From Nocardia jinanensis (lineage in GTDB: Bacteria; Actinomycetota; Actinomycetes; Mycobacteriales; Mycobacteriaceae), in contig NZ_BMMH01000012.1 of NCBI RefSeq assembly GCF_014645735.1, positions 1-64,000 of the forward strand: a stretch of DNA of 64,000 bases. Direction: 5' to 3'. Shown here in pieces: positions 8,136 to 17,552 of the stretch. The notes under the pieces are model-generated. The model was not told the origin of the DNA and did not search any database. It saw nothing but the letters and a program-made list of their open reading frames with translations. A program made the position numbers and the translations under genes. The stretch's first letter is position 1, and each line of letters starts with the position of its first letter.

Positions 8136-9929
8136 ATGCGCGAGTTCGAAGCCCCGGCTTCCTACACCATCCCCGAGGACGCGAACAATTCCGACAACGT
8201 GTTCCGCTACGCGAAAGAATCCCCCGCCGCGGTGATGTTCAACGTCCCCGACGGTAAGGGCGGGTGGCGCGATGTGCGGGCCGCGGAGTTCGCGACGGCG
8301 GTCACCGATGTGGCCAAGGGCCTCATCGCGTCGGGGGTCGAATCGGGCGACCGGGTCGCCATCATGGCCGCCACCCGCTACGAGTGGACCCTGCTCGATT
8401 TCGCCATCTGGGCGGCCGGCGGTTGCACCGTGGCCATCTACGACAGTTCCTCGGCCGAACAGGCCCGCTGGATCCTGCAGGATTCGGCCACCGCGCTGCT
8501 GGTCGTCGAGAACGACAAGCACCGCGGCGTGATCTCCGAAATCGACCCTGCCGAACTGTCCGCGCTGCGCGAGACCCTGCAGATCGACAAGGACGCGATC
8601 GACGAACTCGTCCGGCGCGGCGCCGACCTCGACGAGCAGATCGTGCACGACCGGCGCGCCCAGGTGAACGCGGCCTCCCCGGCCACTCTGATCTACACCT
8701 CCGGGACCACGGGCCGGCCCAAGGGCGTCATGCTGAGCCACGCCAACCTCTACGCCGAATCCCGGGCCGACCGGATCGCGCTGGCGTCGTTCCTGACGCC
8801 CGGTAAGAAGACGCTGATGTTCCTGCCGCTGGCGCACGTCTTCGCCCGTGCGGTGAGCCTGGCCGCCTTCGATGCCAAAGTCACCGTCGCGCACACCGCC
8901 GACTGGGGCACACTGGTGCAGCAGTTCGCCGAGCACCGGCCCGATTTCGTGCTGTCGGTACCGCGCGTATTCGAGAAGGTGTTCAACGGCGCAAAGCAGA
9001 AGGCGCACGACGAGGGCAAGGGCAAGATCTTCGACGCCGCCGCGGCCACCGCCATCGAGTACAGCCAGGCCCTGGGCTCCGGGAAGCCGGGCCTGGTGCT
9101 GCGCGCCAAGCACGCCCTGTTCGACAAACTCGTCTACGGCAAACTGCGCGCCGCCCTCGGCGGCAACTGTCAGGCCGCGGTCTCCGGCGGCGGCCCGCTC
9201 GGCGCCCGCCTCGGCCATTTCTTCCGCGGTGTCGGCGTCACCATTTTCGAGGGCTACGGCCTCACCGAAACCACCGCCGCCATCGCGGTCAACACCCCCG
9301 AACACATCCGGGTGGGGTCGGTCGGCCGCCCACTCGAAGGCCACGGCGCCAAGATCGGTGAGGACGGCGAACTGCTGGTGCGCGGCCCGGTGGTTTTCGC
9401 CGGCTACTGGGGCAACGAGCAAGCGTCCGCCGATGCGTTCGCGGACGGCTGGTTCAAAACCGGTGACCTGGGCGCCATCGACGCCGACGGTTTCATCACC
9501 ATCACCGGCCGCAAGAAGGAAATCCTGGTCACCGCGGGCGGTAAGAACGTCTCCCCCGCCCCGATGGAGGATCAGCTGCGCGCGCATCCGCTGATCGGCC
9601 AGGTGATGGTGGTCGGGGACGGGAAACCGTTCATCGGCGCGCTCATCACCCTGGATCCGGAGGCGCTGCCGGGCTGGAAGGAACGCAACGGGATCGCCGC
9701 CGATATCGATATCGCCGAACTGGTGGTGAACGCGACGCTGGTCGCCGAGGTCGAGGCCGCGGTGGCGGAGACCAACAAGAAGGTCTCCAAGGCCGAGCAG
9801 ATCAAGAAGATCAATATCCTGACCTCGGATTGGACGCAGGAAACCGGCGAACTCACGCCGAAGATGTCGCTGAAGCGTGCCGTTGTCATGAAGCAGTACT
9901 CCGCCGAGGTGGACAAGATCTACAGCTGA
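8136..9929 (+). CDS. Long-chain acyl-CoA synthetase, FadD15-like, 597 aa
   Basis: This AMP-forming ligase activates fatty acids to acyl-CoA. The P-loop-like A3 motif YTSGTTGRPKG is at about residues 188-198, GYGLTET in the middle, and GWFKTGDLG and GRKKEI at the hinge. The overall match to M. tuberculosis FadD15 as I recall it is strong, including the MREF/MREI N-terminus. Two consecutive ATG codons (8133 and 8136) are possible. The second has better spacing from GGGAAAGG at 8123-8130. A 127-base gap separates it from the esterase, so it may be the last operon gene or have its own promoter. A GC-rich hairpin follows at 9945-9979. Confidence 0.92.
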   Translation: MREFEAPASYTIPEDANNSDNVFRYAKESPAAVMFNVPDGKGGWRDVRAAEFATAVTDVAKGLIASGVESGDRVAIMAATRYEWTLLDFAIWAAGGCTVAIYDSSSAEQARWILQDSATALLVVENDKHRGVISEIDPAELSALRETLQIDKDAIDELVRRGADLDEQIVHDRRAQVNAASPATLIYTSGTTGRPKGVMLSHANLYAESRADRIALASFLTPGKKTLMFLPLAHVFARAVSLAAFDAKVTVAHTADWGTLVQQFAEHRPDFVLSVPRVFEKVFNGAKQKAHDEGKGKIFDAAAATAIEYSQALGSGKPGLVLRAKHALFDKLVYGKLRAALGGNCQAAVSGGGPLGARLGHFFRGVGVTIFEGYGLTETTAAIAVNTPEHIRVGSVGRPLEGHGAKIGEDGELLVRGPVVFAGYWGNEQASADAFADGWFKTGDLGAIDADGFITITGRKKEILVTAGGKNVSPAPMEDQLRAHPLIGQVMVVGDGKPFIGALITLDPEALPGWKERNGIAADIDIAELVVNATLVAEVEAAVAETNKKVSKAEQIKKINILTSDWTQETGELTPKMSLKRAVVMKQYSAEVDKIYS

Positions 9930-9944
9930 TCCCCCGCGACGCGA

Positions 9945-9979
9945 GCGGCCTCGGTGAGTTCATCGCTCACCGGGGCCGC
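9945..9979 (+). terminator. GC-rich hairpin after the fadD gene
   Basis: Arms GCGGCC-t-CGGTGAG (9945-9958) and CTCACCG-g-GGCCGC (9966-9979) surround a 7-base loop, 15 bases after the stop. There is no T-tract, so this is an actinomycete-type terminator candidate. Confidence 0.5.
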
Positions 9980-10230
9980 GGTCGTTGCCGAGAGGCGCGA
10001 CACGGCCTCAGCCGAACGTAAAAGGCGTTCACATCGGTTGCGAATCCTCATGGCGCACGGAACTATTCCCAGCGAAAGTTCGTGCGACGGAAAGTGGGAG
10101 TCGGCCATGCCGAGTGCGCCTACGGCAGGGGCAGCGCCCGCACCGGGTGGGAAGCCACGGTGGCGATCGCCGGCCCGACGCCCCCGGTCGGCCTGATATG
10201 GTCCGGAATTCTCGCGCCGGTATCGAGAAC

Positions 10231-11319
10231 ATGTGGAACCCGGACCATCCGGTACTGAAGATTCTCCGGCAGCGACGGGACTCGGGAAGCACACCGGGAA
10301 ACCGGCGCGATTCAGCCAAAGTCGCGTTGACCGTCGCGGGCGGAGGCATGCGGGGGGCGATTTCCGCCGCAATGTGCACGCAGCTCGACGATTCGGGCTT
10401 CAGGGATGCGTTCGACGTCGTCTACGGGTGTTCCGCGGGTGCGATCAATGCCGCGTACTTCCTCGCTCAACCAGCGGGCACCTGCTGGTATCCCCTATCG
10501 ATCTATTACCAGGACCTCACCGCGGACCAGTTCATCCGGTACACGCGACCGCTGTCCGGCGGATCGATCCTCGATCTCGACTACGTCTTCGAGGAAGTTC
10601 TCGAATCGAAGAAACCGTTGAAATACGACTCGACGGTGCGGTCTCCTCTCGATTTGGTGGTGTTGACGACCGACCTGGCTGCCCGGGAAACGTTCGCGGC
10701 GCGCGACTTCGCCACAGGTGCGGAGTTGAAGGAATTTCTGCGGGCGAGCGCGCGGCCACCGCTGGTGGTGAAAGGCGAATCGAATATCGATGGCCGTCGC
10801 CTGGTCGACGGTGCCCTCCTGGCCCCGCGTCAGTTCCGGCCGGCCATCGCGGACGGCTGTACGCACATCCTCTCGCTCGGCACACGCCGAATGGGGAGTT
10901 CCCGGGAACGCGTCCCTCTGGGAGTCCGCGCCTACGCGCGCTATCTCGAAAGGATGCGAGAGGGTCTGGGCTCGGCCTACCTGGCGGCGCACCGTCGACG
11001 TGCGCGAGATCGAGAAGTGCTGTCCGGACAGCGTTTCGCGACCGGCGGCCCGGGACCGCATGTGCTGGGCATCGGCCCGTTGCCGTGGATGACCCCGGTC
11101 CGAACCCACGAGACAGATCCGTCCCGGATCCTCGGCAGCATCCGGGACGCGTATTCGGTTTCCTATTGCGCCACTGAAGGGATCGGTATCGATCGACTCC
11201 AGGGCGGGCTGGTCAGCGCCCTGACCAGGTTCGCGATCGCCGGCCACGGGGGCCCGGAGCGACCGACTCGACCGGAGGAGCCCACTTCCGATACCGGAAT
11301 GGCGGTCTCGACGCCATGA
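10231..11319 (+). CDS. Patatin-like phospholipase, 362 aa
   Basis: This is a lipid acyl hydrolase with a Ser-Asp dyad. The oxyanion motif GGGMRG is at residues 37-42, the nucleophile Ser68 in GCSAG, and Asp193 in the DGA motif (LVDGALLAP). The start is uncertain: ATG 10198 would add 11 residues, and neither site has a strong ribosome-binding sequence. The stop overlaps the next ATG by four bases, so it is coupled to a HAD-acyltransferase fusion. A deacylation-reacylation pair acting on glycerophospholipids is the natural reading, but this is inferred from the pairing. Confidence 0.88.
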   Translation: MWNPDHPVLKILRQRRDSGSTPGNRRDSAKVALTVAGGGMRGAISAAMCTQLDDSGFRDAFDVVYGCSAGAINAAYFLAQPAGTCWYPLSIYYQDLTADQFIRYTRPLSGGSILDLDYVFEEVLESKKPLKYDSTVRSPLDLVVLTTDLAARETFAARDFATGAELKEFLRASARPPLVVKGESNIDGRRLVDGALLAPRQFRPAIADGCTHILSLGTRRMGSSRERVPLGVRAYARYLERMREGLGSAYLAAHRRRARDREVLSGQRFATGGPGPHVLGIGPLPWMTPVRTHETDPSRILGSIRDAYSVSYCATEGIGIDRLQGGLVSALTRFAIAGHGGPERPTRPEEPTSDTGMAVSTP

Positions 11320-12833
11320 AGGGAGCGAGGCCCCCGGCGTATTCGGTCGAGTCGGAGCTGAGAAGAATACGCATCGGCCCCGACGGGCCCCGCATCGCCG
11401 CATTCTTCGATTTCGACGGCACGATCATCGAGGGAATCACGCCCGTCCGCTCCGGTCTGTCGGGTCTGCACGGCGCAAATACTGCCGCACCACTTCTCTC
11501 CGGTCTGACGGGGCGAAAGAGCGATGCCCACCGCAGATCTGTGCAGCGCCTCGTCTCCGAGAGTTGGCGGGGCCGGGCGGTCGGAGATCTCGAAGAAGCC
11601 GAGGAACAACTGTTCCAGAAACATATCGCGCGCAACCTCTACCCCGAAGCATGGGAGCTCGTCCGCGCACACCAACGCGCGGGTCATACGGTTGTTCTGG
11701 CAACGTCGGCCACCCGATTCCAGGTCCGCCGCCTCGCCGCGGAACTGGGAATCGAGCACACGCTGTGTACCGAGCCGATCGTTTCCGACGAACGAATCAC
11801 CGGTGAGATCGCGGGCGAACTGGTCTGGGGCCGGTACAAGGCCGAACTCGTGAAAGAGTTCGCGGTGGCTCACGATATCGACCTCGAGAAGAGCTTCGGT
11901 TACTCCAACGGCGGAGTGGACACTCCCATGCTCCGGCTGACCGGCAACCCGACGGCGGTGAATCCGGACCGCGCGCTCACGCGTGCGGCGACCGGACCGG
12001 GATGGCGTGTTCTGCGCTTCGAACGTCGACGTCCGGGCCCCTACCGGATCGGCCGGACCCTTATCGGCGCTCTGGCAATGGTGGTGGCGGCCTGCGCGGG
12101 ATTCCTGTGCGCACCGGCCGGTGACCGTCGAACCGCGATCGATCGGATGTACCGATGGGTGTCGACGGCCGTCCTTCGAGGCGCGGGCCTGCGCATACGG
12201 GTGACCGATGCGGACAAGGCCCGCGTAATCCGCCCCGCGGTTTTCGTTTTCAACCATCAGAGCCAGATCGACAGCATGATAATCCCGTACATCCTGCGGG
12301 AGTCGTTCACACCAGTGGTGACGATCAAGGTGAAGCACTATCCGGTCTTCGGCGCTCTCCTGAGGTTCGTCGGCACCCTGTTCATCGACCGCTCCACCCC
12401 CGGCGGAGCCAAAGAAGCTCTGAATTCACTGGTCGTGCAGTTGCGCACGGGAAGGTCGGTGGCCATCGCGCCCGAAGGCCGGATCTCGCCGACTCCTCGG
12501 CTGCAGGACTTCAAGCAGGGAGCTTTCCGCCTCGCCGCGCAGGCAGGAGTTCCGATCGTTCCCATCGTCATCCGTGATGCCGGCCGAGCCATGTGGCGAA
12601 AAGCCCTGACCATCCGGCCCGGAACGATCGATGTCATGATCCTCGACCCGATCGATACCTGTTCGTGGGAGCCCGAGGACCTGGGCACGCAGATCGCGGC
12701 CGTCCGCCGCCTGTATCTCGACACGCTGGAACAATGGCCGGACGCGACCTGCGAAGCACCCTCTAGTGAGCGAGAGAATCAGCGCGCTCGGGTCGCGCAG
12801 GACCTGTCGGCCCGCCTGCCGCATGGCGAATGA
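11316..12833 (+). CDS. HAD-IB hydrolase fused to PlsC-type acyltransferase, 505 aa
   Basis: The N-terminal HAD phosphatase domain (about residues 25-225) has motif I DFDGT with Asp32 and Asp34, and a Lys motif near GRYKAEL. The acid motif reads YSNGGVDTP, with Asn where most relatives have Asp. A hydrophobic segment lies at about 252-268. The C-terminal acyltransferase domain has the NHxxxxD motif (His314, Asp319) and PEGR (Glu387). The architecture matches M. tuberculosis Rv2483c-type PlsC. It probably makes or remodels phosphatidic acid at the membrane. ATG overlaps the patatin stop. Its last 71 bases overlap the end of the convergent DHA2 transporter gene. Confidence 0.9.
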   Translation: MKGARPPAYSVESELRRIRIGPDGPRIAAFFDFDGTIIEGITPVRSGLSGLHGANTAAPLLSGLTGRKSDAHRRSVQRLVSESWRGRAVGDLEEAEEQLFQKHIARNLYPEAWELVRAHQRAGHTVVLATSATRFQVRRLAAELGIEHTLCTEPIVSDERITGEIAGELVWGRYKAELVKEFAVAHDIDLEKSFGYSNGGVDTPMLRLTGNPTAVNPDRALTRAATGPGWRVLRFERRRPGPYRIGRTLIGALAMVVAACAGFLCAPAGDRRTAIDRMYRWVSTAVLRGAGLRIRVTDADKARVIRPAVFVFNHQSQIDSMIIPYILRESFTPVVTIKVKHYPVFGALLRFVGTLFIDRSTPGGAKEALNSLVVQLRTGRSVAIAPEGRISPTPRLQDFKQGAFRLAAQAGVPIVPIVIRDAGRAMWRKALTIRPGTIDVMILDPIDTCSWEPEDLGTQIAAVRRLYLDTLEQWPDATCEAPSSERENQRARVAQDLSARLPHGE

Positions 12834-14241
12834 AAAGCGCCGAGGCGACCACACCGACCAGCAGTAGCGCGGCCGGCAGCAGCGTGGCCTGACTCAGGGC
12901 GGTACTGAACGCCTGCCGCACCGGTTCGGGCACCTGGCCGGTACCCATCCCCTCCCCGGCCGGGGCGTCACCCAGACCCGTCGCGCTCATCCGGGCGGCT
13001 ACCAGGGCGCTGATCGCCGCGCTACCCAGTACCGACCCGACCTGACGGGTCGTGTTGTAGACACCCGCACCCGCACCCGCCTGCGAAATGGGCAGATTAT
13101 GGGTGGCCGTGGTCGCCAGGGGCGCCCAGATACAGGCGTTCGACGCGCCGGCCACCGCACCGCCCACGACTATCAAGGTGATATTCGCGTGCGGATCGCG
13201 CATCACCAGAGCGAACCAGAAGATCGAGATCGCGAAGACCAGGAACCCGATGGTCGGAATGAGCCGCGGATGCATCCGGTCGGAGAGCCGGCCGACCACC
13301 GGCGCGGCGAACCCGGTGACGATGGCCATCGGCGCCAGCACCAGCGCCGACCGGGTCGGCGACATCCCGTGCACGGCCTGCAAGTAGAAGTAGATCGGCA
13401 CCATCAGTGCTGTGACGGCCGCACCCATACTGGCGATGGCCAGATTCGACAGCGAGAAGTTGCGGTCGCGGAACAGTTGCAGCGGCAACAGCGGCTCCCC
13501 CGAACCGCGGGCCTGGGTCACCACGAATACCGCCAGCACCACGACCCCCGCGACGATCATCGCCCAGATCTTCCCCGACCAGTCGCTCGAATTACCTTCC
13601 TGGATGCCGAACACCAGCAGGAACATGCCCACCGCACTCAGCACCACACCCACCAGATCGAATTTGTGCTCATTCGTCGGAAGGGCCGGAACCAGCCAGA
13701 CGGCGAGCGCGAAGGCCACGATACCGACCGGCACGTTGACGATGAAGATCCACGCCCAACCGAGACTGTCGACCAGCACACCACCCAGAATCGGGCCCAC
13801 CAGCGTCGCCAGCCCGGCGACCGCACCCCACATACCCATCGCGGCTCCCCGGCGGTCCGGCGGGAAGGTCCGGGTGATCACCGCCATGGTCTGGGGGGTC
13901 ATCAACGCAGCGCCCAGCCCCTGCACGGCTCGCGCGGCGATCAGGGTCTCGATATCACCGGCCAGCCCGCACGCCAGCGAGGAGAGCGTGAATACCGCGA
14001 GACCGAACAGGTAGATATTCTTGGGCCCGTACCGGTCGCCGAGCCGCCCGGTGATCAACAGCGGTACAGCGTAGGTGAGCAGGTAGGCGCTCGTCACCCA
14101 GATGACCTGCGAGATATCCGCATGCAACTCGGTCATGATCGCCGGGTTGGCGACTGCCACGATGGTCACATCGAGCAGGATCATGAAGAATCCGACTACC
14201 AGTGCCCCCAGAGCGAGCCACGGATTGCGTTGAGTGGGCAT
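12763..14241 (-). CDS. MFS drug exporter of the DHA2 (EmrB/QacA) family, 492 aa
   Basis: This proton-driven exporter has 14 predicted membrane spans. Motif A is present (GRLGDRYGPKNIY), as is the antiporter motif C region (GPILGGVLVDSLGWAWIF). ATG 14241 (MPTQRNPW) is preferred because ACAGGA at 14251-14256 is spaced 9 bases from it. An ATG at 14250 sits directly against that site. The stop at 12763-12765 lies inside the oppositely oriented HAD-acyltransferase gene. No regulator lies beside it. Substrates cannot be predicted. Confidence 0.92.
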   Translation of the reverse strand: MPTQRNPWLALGALVVGFFMILLDVTIVAVANPAIMTELHADISQVIWVTSAYLLTYAVPLLITGRLGDRYGPKNIYLFGLAVFTLSSLACGLAGDIETLIAARAVQGLGAALMTPQTMAVITRTFPPDRRGAAMGMWGAVAGLATLVGPILGGVLVDSLGWAWIFIVNVPVGIVAFALAVWLVPALPTNEHKFDLVGVVLSAVGMFLLVFGIQEGNSSDWSGKIWAMIVAGVVVLAVFVVTQARGSGEPLLPLQLFRDRNFSLSNLAIASMGAAVTALMVPIYFYLQAVHGMSPTRSALVLAPMAIVTGFAAPVVGRLSDRMHPRLIPTIGFLVFAISIFWFALVMRDPHANITLIVVGGAVAGASNACIWAPLATTATHNLPISQAGAGAGVYNTTRQVGSVLGSAAISALVAARMSATGLGDAPAGEGMGTGQVPEPVRQAFSTALSQATLLPAALLLVGVVASALFIRHAAGGPTGPARPERADSLAH

Positions 14242-14452
14242 AGCTTCCATTCCTGTCCGAGCGGCGCCCGCTGCGCCGGTTCGTGGATCTGTCGCGGTGC
14301 GTCACGATCGCACCACCCGGTGGCTACCGGCTCACCGTACGGACGGAGCACGGGAGACGCAGCCTGCTCATGCCGTGGTCACTCCGGACTCCTGGTACGA
14401 CGCCACGCGCCGCGCCAACATTCCGGGCATATCGGACCGATCGTAGTCCGGG

Positions 14453-15355
14453 TCAGAGACCGTGCGCGTCCAGCCAGGTGCGGGCCAGCTCCCCGGGATC
14501 GGCGGCTTCGTCACGGACCCGCGACACCAGAGTCGCGAGCTCATCGGTGGTCAGTTCCCCGGCCACATAGTTCAGCTTCTCCAGCTCACGATCGTCCAGC
14601 GCCCCCTTGCGTACAAGAGCGAGCGGATTCTCCGGCCTGATCGCGTCCTCCGGGTCGGCCAGTACCTTCAGTCCCTCGGTGCCGCCGGACAGGAATTCGG
14701 CCGGACCGCCCAGCACACCCGCCTGCACCCGCCCTTCCAACAGCGCGCGGTGCAACTCCTCAGGTCCGGAGAAGACCTCGGTCGATGCGAATTCACAGCC
14801 GGAGATCTTCCCGGCGACCTCGGGCAACTCGAACAAATCCGGGACAACCGCCACTCCGGCGACCATCGACGGACACTGCGCGCCCAGTTGCTCCACCGAC
14901 TCGATCCCCCGCTGTTGCGCGGTGGCGGTGGTCACCAGAACCCGTGGTTCGAAATCCGCGCCCTCGGCCGGATCGGAGGTGATCGTGCCCTGCGGCAGCG
15001 AACCGTTCAGTTCCTCCGTCACCTTGTCGGAAGTGGGCGCCTCGGCGCCGGTGTTCAGTACCGCGAGCAGCGCCCCGTTGTGATCCGCCGTCACCGCGAT
15101 GTCCCCCGCGTCCAATGCCGCGAACACCTCGCTCCGGCCGCGCAACCCCGGCTCGATCCGCACCGCCGCCCCGGTTCGCGCCAGCGCCTGCGCGTAGATC
15201 TCGGCCAGCACCCGCGACTCCGCCGACTCCGCAGCCCCCACCACCAGCGGTTGGGCCTCGTTCGAACCGCAGGAGACAGCCAGCACGGCGAGAACCGGCG
15301 CCAGCACCCGAGCAAGGACACGCATCGACGCCGCCAGCACCATCGCGCGAGACAC
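14453..15355 (-). CDS. Substrate-binding lipoprotein, glycine betaine/choline (OpuAC/ProX) type, 300 aa
   Basis: This is the extracytoplasmic binding protein of a compatible-solute ABC importer. An N-terminal signal of about 30 residues ends in a lipobox-like AVSC, slightly off consensus at -3. The mature part opens with the family pattern LVVGAAESAESRVLAEIYAQAL. GTG 15355 was chosen because AGGGA lies 5 bases upstream. ATG codons at 15343 and 15325 are alternatives, and a longer frame reaches 15403. No permease or ATPase gene is adjacent, so it is an orphan or works with components encoded elsewhere. Confidence 0.85.
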   Translation of the reverse strand: MSRAMVLAASMRVLARVLAPVLAVLAVSCGSNEAQPLVVGAAESAESRVLAEIYAQALARTGAAVRIEPGLRGRSEVFAALDAGDIAVTADHNGALLAVLNTGAEAPTSDKVTEELNGSLPQGTITSDPAEGADFEPRVLVTTATAQQRGIESVEQLGAQCPSMVAGVAVVPDLFELPEVAGKISGCEFASTEVFSGPEELHRALLEGRVQAGVLGGPAEFLSGGTEGLKVLADPEDAIRPENPLALVRKGALDDRELEKLNYVAGELTTDELATLVSRVRDEAADPGELARTWLDAHGL

Positions 15356-15560
15356 CCACTTCCCTAACCAGCGCCGCACCCGTCCCGGGCGCCCGACAAC
15401 CACCAGAATCTACAGTCGCCCCGAACCATCCGGACGACCCACCCCGAAGCCGGATCGGTTCGCAGCGCCGGCAGCGCACACCTATGAATCCCCGGCCGCA
15501 CGATACCAGTTCAGCGTGGCCGGCCCGGAACCGACAGGGCAGCGGGCTCGTCGGTATCGG

Positions 15561-16475
15561 CTATCCCCGCCGCTCGCCGCGCGAATCGAGACCCGACTCC
15601 AGCTGCGGACGCGGGGGCGCGAGAGTGGCACCGCCCCCGGTGACCCGCAGCAGATCGAGTTTGCCCGCGTCGCTGCTTTCCGCCGCGGCCGTATAGGCGA
15701 CCAACCGCAGGTCCACACCCGGAACCAGGAGCACGTCACAGTCGACCCGTATATCGCCGACCTCCGGGTGCCGGATCGTCTTCCGCTCGCTCACATGCGG
15801 GGCCGCCGCGGTGCCGGTGGCCCACAACCGGGCGAAATCCACCGACTGCGCGCAGAGCCCCTGGACCAGCCGGTCGAGTTCGGAATCGGCGGGATAGCGG
15901 GCCACCGCGTCGCGCAGATCGGCGACGATGGACGCCGCGAAGACCTCGTCGCCGCGTTCGGACCGCACCGAGGCCACCGCCGCACGTGCCGCACCCGAGC
16001 CGAAGAGCCCACGCGCCAGATTGCGATCGGCGGCCGGAACCAGGGCCGGATCGCCGAACAGCGCGGACCACAGCGGGTTCCACCAGACCAGGGTCCAGTC
16101 GGCACTGAACACCCCGATCGGCACATCGCCGAGGCGCGCGGCGAGCCGCGCGACGCCCGGGGGCACCTGGGTGCTGATCGTCTCGTCCCGCGGCGGCAGC
16201 AATCCGGCGCTGCGGTAGAGCCGGTCGCGTTCGGCGCGCGACAGTTGCAGAGCGCGGGCAAGCGCCCCTGCGACCTGGGCCGAAGGATGCCGGGCGCGCC
16301 CCTGCTCCAAGCGCAGGACATAGTCGACGGAGAGACCGGCCAGTTGCGCGAGTTCCTCACGCCGCAGCCCCGGAGCGCGGCGGCCGGGCGCAGCGGGGAA
16401 GCCGGCGTCGGCAGGAGCGAGACGGTCACGCCAGGCGTGCAGCAGGCGGCCGAAGCCGTGGTCAGAGGCACCCAT
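15561..16475 (-). CDS. XRE-family regulator with MmyB-like ligand domain, 304 aa
   Basis: An N-terminal helix-turn-helix (about residues 28-75; LRREELAQLAGLSVDYVLRLEQG) is followed by an MmyB/PAS-like domain (VFSADWTLVWWNPLWSALFGDP) that in relatives binds a hydrophobic ligand. ATG 16475 was chosen; a GTG at 16505 would add ten residues. The gene is divergent from the SDR gene at 16607, a common arrangement in which the regulator represses the dehydrogenase. The 131-base gap should hold the operator, but no clear palindrome was found. Confidence 0.88.
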   Translation of the reverse strand: MGASDHGFGRLLHAWRDRLAPADAGFPAAPGRRAPGLRREELAQLAGLSVDYVLRLEQGRARHPSAQVAGALARALQLSRAERDRLYRSAGLLPPRDETISTQVPPGVARLAARLGDVPIGVFSADWTLVWWNPLWSALFGDPALVPAADRNLARGLFGSGAARAAVASVRSERGDEVFAASIVADLRDAVARYPADSELDRLVQGLCAQSVDFARLWATGTAAAPHVSERKTIRHPEVGDIRVDCDVLLVPGVDLRLVAYTAAAESSDAGKLDLLRVTGGGATLAPPRPQLESGLDSRGERRG

Positions 16476-16606
16476 CCAGCCATTGTCACCCGGCACCGGC
16501 GCCACAGCCTGGGTACTGCGAGTCCAGGGTCCGGCAGAGGTACTGGCCGATAGGGCGGGCGACCGGTCAGCCTGAAGGTCCGGGCACCGAAGCAGGGAGC
16601 AACACC

Positions 16607-17524
16607 ATGCCGCACACCATCGTCATGACAGGCGCGAGTCGCGGGATAGGACGGGCAGCCGCCGAGCGCATCCTGCGCGGTGCCCCGGATGCGCACTTGG
16701 TCCTCGTGACCCGCGCCCCTTCCGGGCCCGAGCTACCGGTGGCCCCGGGAGGCGGCAGCGTATCGCACTGCACGGCCGACCTGAGCTCGCTCGACAGCGT
16801 GCGCCGCGCCGCCGGACAGATCGCCGACCGGTTGCGTGGCGGCGACCTACCGCCGCTGTCCGGGTTCGTCGGCAATGCCGGAATCCAGTACACGAACGCC
16901 CGAACCACCGGAGCCGACGGCCTCGAAGCGACCTTCACCGTCAACGTGCTGGCCAATCACCTCTTCGTTCGCGTTCTCCGCGACCATTTCCGCACCCCCG
17001 CCCGGATCGTGCTCACCACCAGCGATACCCATTTCGGCGATCTCCGGCACAACCTGGCCATGGTGCCCGGGCCGGTCTGGCGGCCACCCGAGGTGCTCGC
17101 CCGCCCGGGCGCCTTCCCGGCGCCGGAGAGCACCGCCGCCGGCCGCACCGCGTATTCGACCAGCAAACTGGCTGCCATCTATCTCGTACACGAGTACGCC
17201 CGGCGACTGCCCGCCGGAATCGACGCAGTCGCCTTCAACCCCGGATTCGTGCCCGGCACCGGGTTGGCGCGGCACGCCGATCCGCTGTCCCGCTTCGCGA
17301 TGCGCTACCTGCTGCCGGCGCTGACTCTCACCCCGCTGGCGGTCTCGCCCCGCACCGCCGGCCACTTTCTGGCCGATATCGTCCTCGGGGCGACGCCGGC
17401 GCCGAACGGGTCCTACGTGGACCGGCGGCGGGTCGCGCGCTCTTCGGCAGCGTCCTACGCCCCGGATCGCGAACGCGACCTCTGGGCCACCGTCGAGTCA
17501 CTGACCGCCGACCGCGCAGGCTGA
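16607..17524 (+). CDS. Short-chain dehydrogenase/reductase, 305 aa
   Basis: The cofactor motif TGASRGIG is at residues 8-15, GNAG at about 89-92, and the catalytic Y183-x3-K187 in YSTSK. The large insertion before the Tyr resembles protochlorophyllide-reductase/retinol-dehydrogenase-like SDRs. AGGGAG lies upstream of the ATG with good spacing. It is divergent from the MmyB-type regulator and probably regulated by it. The substrate is unknown. The three-unit repeat array begins just beyond the stop. Confidence 0.9.
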   Translation: MPHTIVMTGASRGIGRAAAERILRGAPDAHLVLVTRAPSGPELPVAPGGGSVSHCTADLSSLDSVRRAAGQIADRLRGGDLPPLSGFVGNAGIQYTNARTTGADGLEATFTVNVLANHLFVRVLRDHFRTPARIVLTTSDTHFGDLRHNLAMVPGPVWRPPEVLARPGAFPAPESTAAGRTAYSTSKLAAIYLVHEYARRLPAGIDAVAFNPGFVPGTGLARHADPLSRFAMRYLLPALTLTPLAVSPRTAGHFLADIVLGATPAPNGSYVDRRRVARSSAASYAPDRERDLWATVESLTADRAG

Positions 17525-17552
17525 GATTCCGGCAACCCCGAGCACTCGCCCG

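Noticed and set aside
8061-9587. 508-codon open frame antisense to the FadD15-like gene
   Set aside because: The sense strand has full acyl-CoA ligase motifs; the antisense product has low-complexity composition.
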